DNA of 8,706 bases from JAKVKY01 sp964293585 (lineage in GTDB: Bacteria > Bacillota > Negativicutes > Acidaminococcales > Acidaminococcaceae), in the NCBI GenBank assembly GCA_964293585.1, contig CAXYYS010000072.1, positions 1 to 8,706 of the forward strand, in the 5' to 3' direction. The translations under genes were made by a program, and so were the position numbers. This document shows, piece by piece, positions 5,911-8,706 of this stretch. Numbering within the stretch: the stretch's first letter is position 1; each line of letters opens with the position of its first letter. The notes below the pieces were generated by a model. It saw nothing but the letters and a program-made list of their open reading frames with translations, searched no databases and had not been told where the DNA came from.

Positions 5911-5939
5911 ATTATACCACTTCCCGGTATAACTTGCAC
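5911..5939 (-). promoter_or_regulatory. Extended -10 promoter of the minus-strand exported-protein genes
   Basis: Read on the minus strand, TGGTATAAT (5919-5911) is a perfect extended -10 element (TGnTATAAT). The hexamer 17 bases upstream, GTGCAA (5939-5934), is a poor -35. Strong extended -10 with weak -35 fits an activator-assisted promoter, and the divergent response regulator is the obvious candidate. Confidence 0.7.
5912..5932. promoter_or_regulatory. Inverted repeat overlapping the minus-strand promoter, candidate operator
   Basis: TTATACC (5912-5918) and GGTATAA (5926-5932) are perfect inverted 7-base arms with a 7-base spacer. One arm is the extended -10 element itself, so a protein bound here would compete with or contact RNA polymerase. 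Part of the symmetry may simply reflect the -10 sequence and a chance second TATAA. Confidence 0.4.
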
Positions 5940-6078
5940 AGGTGAGCAGAGCGCCTCCGCTTCCTACGGCTTGTTGAAGGGGGTGATGTTTCCTTTGCAT
6001 GCTCTTATGATAGGCAATATTTATGACAGAAAGATGTTTTTTTAGTGGAGTTTTTGTAGTTTTTTTTGCAGCTCTCCC
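5940..6078. promoter_or_regulatory. Central part of the divergent intergenic region, with T-tracts upstream of the response-regulator promoter
   Basis: No gene is supported here. Three T-tracts, T7 at 6037-6043, T5 at 6051-6055 and T8 at 6060-6067, have centres about 13 and 10.5 bases apart and lie just upstream of the -35 box at 6079. Roughly phased T-tracts bend DNA and can act as an UP-like element. A short CCG/CGG hairpin near 5956-5969 is too small to interpret. Confidence 0.4.
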
Positions 6079-6107
6079 TTAACGAAACGCTGCGGTTGAT
6101 ATATAAT
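6079..6107 (+). promoter_or_regulatory. Sigma-70 type promoter of the two-component operon
   Basis: The -35 box TTAACG (6079-6084; four of six consensus bases) and perfect -10 TATAAT (6102-6107) have a 17-base spacer. The start of transcription would be near 6114, giving a ~56-base leader before the response-regulator ATG at 6170. Confidence 0.75.
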
Positions 6108-6110
6108 AGA

Positions 6111-6141
6111 AACATAAGTATGTTACTGTGGTTAACTGTAG
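6111..6141 (+). promoter_or_regulatory. Candidate autoregulatory sites just downstream of the response-regulator transcription start
   Basis: AACATA-AG-TATGTT (6111-6124) is a perfect palindrome over the predicted transcription start. It is followed by an imperfect direct repeat, GTTACTGT (6122-6129) and GTTAACTGT (6131-6139), one helical turn apart, the spacing OmpR-family regulators use. The complement of the repeat, CAGTAAC, also occurs at 5900-5906 at the start of the divergent transcript. Binding by the adjacent regulator is inference. Confidence 0.35.
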
Positions 6142-6169
6142 GTTCGAAAGAGACGGGATGGAGGATACC

Positions 6170-6874
6170 ATGAACGGAAAGCTGCTCATCGTGGATGATA
6201 ACAATCAAATTACGGACGTGCTGGCCAGTTATGCGGCCAAGGAAGGCTGGGAGACACTGGTGGCCCGTGACGGTGAGGAAGCGCTGCGCTTGTTCACGGC
6301 GCACGGCGCCGATATCGCGATGATCCTTTTGGACGTGATGATGCCCAAGAAGGATGGGTTTGAGGTGTGCCGGGAAATCCACAAGACTTCCATGGTGCCT
6401 ATCATGATGATCACTGCCCGGGGCGAAGACTTTGAACGCATCATGGGTCTGGATATCGGTGCGGATGATTATATCATTAAACCGTTTAACGCCGGCGAGG
6501 TTATGGCCAGGGTGCGGGCAATCCTGCGGCGCATTCATCCCCAGGGGGAAAATGCCGCCAAGGTGCTGACCGTGGCCAACCTGGTCATCGATATCAGCAA
6601 CTACCTGGTGACCATTGACGGCAAAGAAGTGCCGCTTACCAAACGGGAAAAAGAAATTTTATATACCCTGGCGTCCAGTAATAAGAAGGTTTTTAGCCGG
6701 GATAATTTATTGGACAGTATCTGGGGCTACGATTATTACGGTGACAGCCGCACGGTGGACAGCCACATTAAAAGGCTGCGGGCTAAGCTGGACGCTTTTG
6801 AGCATCCGGCCTGGGACGTGAAAACCATCTGGGGCGTGGGCTATCGTTTTGAAATAAAAGAAACGGGGAAGTAA
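6170..6874 (+). CDS. OmpR/PhoB-family response regulator
   Basis: This cytoplasmic transcription factor is activated by phosphorylation, here by the histidine kinase encoded 1 base downstream. The receiver domain (residues ~4-118) has the acidic pair Asp9/Asp10, the phosphoacceptor Asp55 in LLDVMMPKKDG, the switch residues Thr82 and Tyr101, and Lys104 in KPF. A winged-helix DNA-binding domain (~135-232) carries LTKREKEIL, SRTVDSHIKRLRAKL and the terminal WGVGYRF. Its 234 residues are normal for the family. ATG at 6170 is chosen because GGAGG (6160-6164) lies 5 bases upstream. Another ATG at 6158 overlaps this site, and a GTG at 6128 lies inside the candidate operator repeat. Divergence from an LTxxQ-type exported protein suggests a CpxR-like role, but the sequence alone does not identify it as CpxR. 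Confidence 0.95.
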   Translation: MNGKLLIVDDNNQITDVLASYAAKEGWETLVARDGEEALRLFTAHGADIAMILLDVMMPKKDGFEVCREIHKTSMVPIMMITARGEDFERIMGLDIGADDYIIKPFNAGEVMARVRAILRRIHPQGENAAKVLTVANLVIDISNYLVTIDGKEVPLTKREKEILYTLASSNKKVFSRDNLLDSIWGYDYYGDSRTVDSHIKRLRAKLDAFEHPAWDVKTIWGVGYRFEIKETGK

Positions 6875-6875
6875 A

Positions 6876-8480
6876 ATGTTCCGGAATAAGATTGCCTGGA
6901 AACTGGCGGGATATTTTGCCGCGGCGATTTTAGTATTCGCCGTGGTGATGAGCATTGTCTTCGGGCATTTTTTTGGTGAAAATACGGTAGAGGTCACCAA
7001 GAAAGAACTGAATACCCGGGCAGCCAAGGTAGCGGCCATCATGGGTGATAACTACAACCGCATGAGGGAAAGCGGCGTGACCTATCAGCATCCGGGCAGC
7101 CGGCGCCTGATTGGTTATATAAACACCATCACCATGTACGATGTGTGGGTAGTGACCCAGGACCAGCAGGTAGAAATACGGACTCGCGTGCCGGATATGC
7201 CGCCGCCAGGACCACGGGCATTTTTTAGCAAGGAACCCCAGCAGCGGCCCCTGGCGCCTGGTTTTACCAAAGAGGAACACAAGGGCCCGGCCGGACGGGA
7301 TGTGCCGCCGGTGGTAGTAGGGATGACCACGGTAGGCGCCCTGCCCCAGCCGGAACGAGATTTGATCCGGGACGCATTTAAGGGCAAGCAGAATGTGCTG
7401 GAGAGTTTTGACCAGCACGAACAGGAAGTCATGGTCACGGCAGCGGCGCCGGTGTACAGCTCCGGCGGCGGCGTGGTGGCAGTGTTACTGCTCCGCACTC
7501 CGCTGACAGGACTCAGGGAAAGCTGGGAAAACGGCCTGAGCATTTTTGGCTGGTCCATGCTGACGGCGTTGTTTTTGGCTTTGGTGGTAGGCGCGGTGCT
7601 GAGTTTGCGTTTTACCCGGCCTTTAAATAAGATGAAAGATACCGCTACGCGGCTGGCATCTCAGGATTATACGGCCCGCAGCTATGTGCAACAGAATGAC
7701 GAGATCGGCGAATTGGCCACCACGATTGATGGTCTGGCCGGCAGGCTGCAGAAGGCGGATACGGAAACAAAGGAGACGGACCGGCTGCGCCGGGAATTTA
7801 TCGCCAATGTTTCCCACGAGCTCAGGACGCCGGTCACGGTGCTCCGGGGCAGCCTGGACGCTTTGCGGGACAAGGTAGTCACCACGCCGCAGGATGTGGA
7901 CTGCTACTACGATACCATGTATAAGGAAACTTTGTTTCTGCAGCGGCTGATCACGGATCTGCTGGAACTGTCCCGTTTGCAGAACGCGGCTTTTGCTATC
8001 GAGAAAGAACCCTTGAATTTGTGCGAGGTCATTCAGGATGCAACCCGGAGCGGGCGGCATCTGGGCCACGCCAAAAATATCAGCGTCACTTATACCGGCG
8101 ATGCGCAGATGTACAAGCTGACCGGCGATTACGGTCGGCTGAATCAGATGCTGCTGGTCTTTCTGGACAACGCGGTGAAATTTTCGCCGGAGGGCGGCAG
8201 CGTGGAGATTAAACTGGCGGGGAAATTATTAACCATCAGCGACCACGGTTGCGGTATCCCCTCTAAAGATCTGCCCTATGTCTTTGACCGCTTCTATAAG
8301 ACCAGGGTGGAAAAAAATAAATCCGGCAGCGGTTTAGGGATGGCTATTGCCCGGGAAATTGCCGAGCGGCATGGCATTATTCCCACGGTGGTCAGCGAGG
8401 TTAATCAGGGTACGACGATAGAGTTGCATTTACCGGCGCCGGAAGCAGGCGCAGTTTCGGAAACACCGGCAGAAGTTTAG
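6876..8480 (+). CDS. Membrane sensor histidine kinase
   Basis: This kinase partners the response regulator whose stop codon ends 1 base before its ATG; GGGGA (6865-6869) is its ribosome binding site. The 534 residues are arranged as TM1 (~10-32), an extracytoplasmic sensor of about 190 residues, TM2 (~223-244), HAMP (~245-300), HisKA with phosphoacceptor His314 in FIANVSHELRTP, and a HATPase domain with N-box Asn432 (FLDNAVKFSPEGG), DHGCGIP, VFDRFYK and GSGLGMAIA. All catalytic motifs are intact. The sensor has no domain I recognise; its middle (106-146) is rich in Pro, Gly and Lys and resembles the Pro-rich segment of the exported LTxxQ protein. An Ala/Pro-rich tail follows the catalytic domain. 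The ligand is unknown; the layout suggests envelope or protein-misfolding stress sensing, by analogy with CpxA. Confidence 0.95.
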   Translation: MFRNKIAWKLAGYFAAAILVFAVVMSIVFGHFFGENTVEVTKKELNTRAAKVAAIMGDNYNRMRESGVTYQHPGSRRLIGYINTITMYDVWVVTQDQQVEIRTRVPDMPPPGPRAFFSKEPQQRPLAPGFTKEEHKGPAGRDVPPVVVGMTTVGALPQPERDLIRDAFKGKQNVLESFDQHEQEVMVTAAAPVYSSGGGVVAVLLLRTPLTGLRESWENGLSIFGWSMLTALFLALVVGAVLSLRFTRPLNKMKDTATRLASQDYTARSYVQQNDEIGELATTIDGLAGRLQKADTETKETDRLRREFIANVSHELRTPVTVLRGSLDALRDKVVTTPQDVDCYYDTMYKETLFLQRLITDLLELSRLQNAAFAIEKEPLNLCEVIQDATRSGRHLGHAKNISVTYTGDAQMYKLTGDYGRLNQMLLVFLDNAVKFSPEGGSVEIKLAGKLLTISDHGCGIPSKDLPYVFDRFYKTRVEKNKSGSGLGMAIAREIAERHGIIPTVVSEVNQGTTIELHLPAPEAGAVSETPAEV

Positions 8481-8543
8481 CCGGAGACCGGGCGGACGGA
8501 TTAAACAGGAAGACAGCAAATAAATTTTAGCGGAGGCTGACGG
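8481..8543 (+). other. Short gap between histidine kinase and dehydrogenase genes
   Basis: These 63 bases hold no clear terminator or promoter. CGGAGG at 8531-8536 is the ribosome binding site for the next gene. Without a terminator, read-through from the two-component operon into the dehydrogenase is possible. Confidence 0.4.
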
Positions 8544-8706
8544 ATGGAGTACGGCTGTAAAGGCAAGCATGTGTGTATTACGGGTGGAACCAGCGGCATC
8601 GGTTTGGCGGTGGCCCGGACTTTTGTCCAGGACGGCGCCCGGGTGCTGGTGGTAGGACGGAACGCGTCCAAAGGCGCCCAGGTGGTGCAGGAACTGGCCG
8701 CTTTGG
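8544..8706 (+). CDS. Short-chain dehydrogenase/reductase, 5' part only
   Basis: The gene runs off the window after 54 codons. The visible N-terminus is a Rossmann-fold start: VCITGGTSGIGLAVARTF holds the TGxxxGIG dinucleotide-binding motif of classical SDR enzymes at residues 13-20. It is followed by GARVLVVGRNASKG, where the Arg after VVG is often associated with NADP(H) preference. ATG at 8544 follows CGGAGG (8531-8536) by 7 bases. The catalytic Ser-Tyr-Lys region lies outside the window, so the substrate cannot be stated. It follows the kinase gene on the same strand but has no obvious functional tie to it. Confidence 0.9.
   Translation, partial: MEYGCKGKHVCITGGTSGIGLAVARTFVQDGARVLVVGRNASKGAQVVQELAAL

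Noticed and set aside
5986..6045. 19-codon open frame after AAGGGGGTG in the divergent intergenic region
   Set aside because: The SD-like run is only 2 bases from the ATG, the peptide matches no toxin or leader I know, and nothing suggests translation.

Overview
The window looks like chromosomal DNA of a diderm Firmicute, most likely a Negativicute of the Acidaminococcaceae/Phascolarctobacterium kind. This is an inference. The Shine-Dalgarno sites are strong and Firmicute-like (AGGAGG, AAGGAG), the promoters are sigma-70 type, and glutamine synthetase is type III. Yet two genes encode exported, Spy/CpxP-like or helical proteins that would suit a periplasm. No phage, IS, CRISPR, rRNA or tRNA feature was seen.

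Layout. Bases 1-174 are non-coding, GC-rich at first. A consensus promoter (152-180) is followed at once by an intrinsic terminator hairpin (194-240) and then glnN (297-2378, + strand), a type III glutamine synthetase. A 310-base gap full of inverted repeats and ending in a second terminator hairpin (2563-2604) precedes an ammonium transporter with a PII signalling domain fused to its C-terminus (2689-4395, +). A bidirectional terminator (4412-4441) separates this from two minus-strand genes: a 235-residue LTxxQ (Spy/CpxP-type) exported protein (4525-5232) and a 191-residue exported protein made of HGYTNI/11-mer modules (5285-5860). A divergent intergenic region (5861-6169) then leads to an OmpR-type response regulator (6170-6874, +), its histidine kinase (6876-8480, +) and the 5' part of a short-chain dehydrogenase (8544 to the window end).

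How they work together. glnN and amt-PII form an ammonium uptake and assimilation module. The PII part lacks the tyrosine that is uridylylated in enterobacteria, so sensing is probably by direct effector binding. Both genes have a terminator in the leader, which suggests control by attenuation. The second half resembles the E. coli cpxP/cpxRA arrangement: a two-component system divergent from an LTxxQ-type exported protein, with an extended -10 promoter, an inverted repeat and shared short motifs between them. I infer an envelope-stress circuit with an uncharacterised repeat protein as an extra output.
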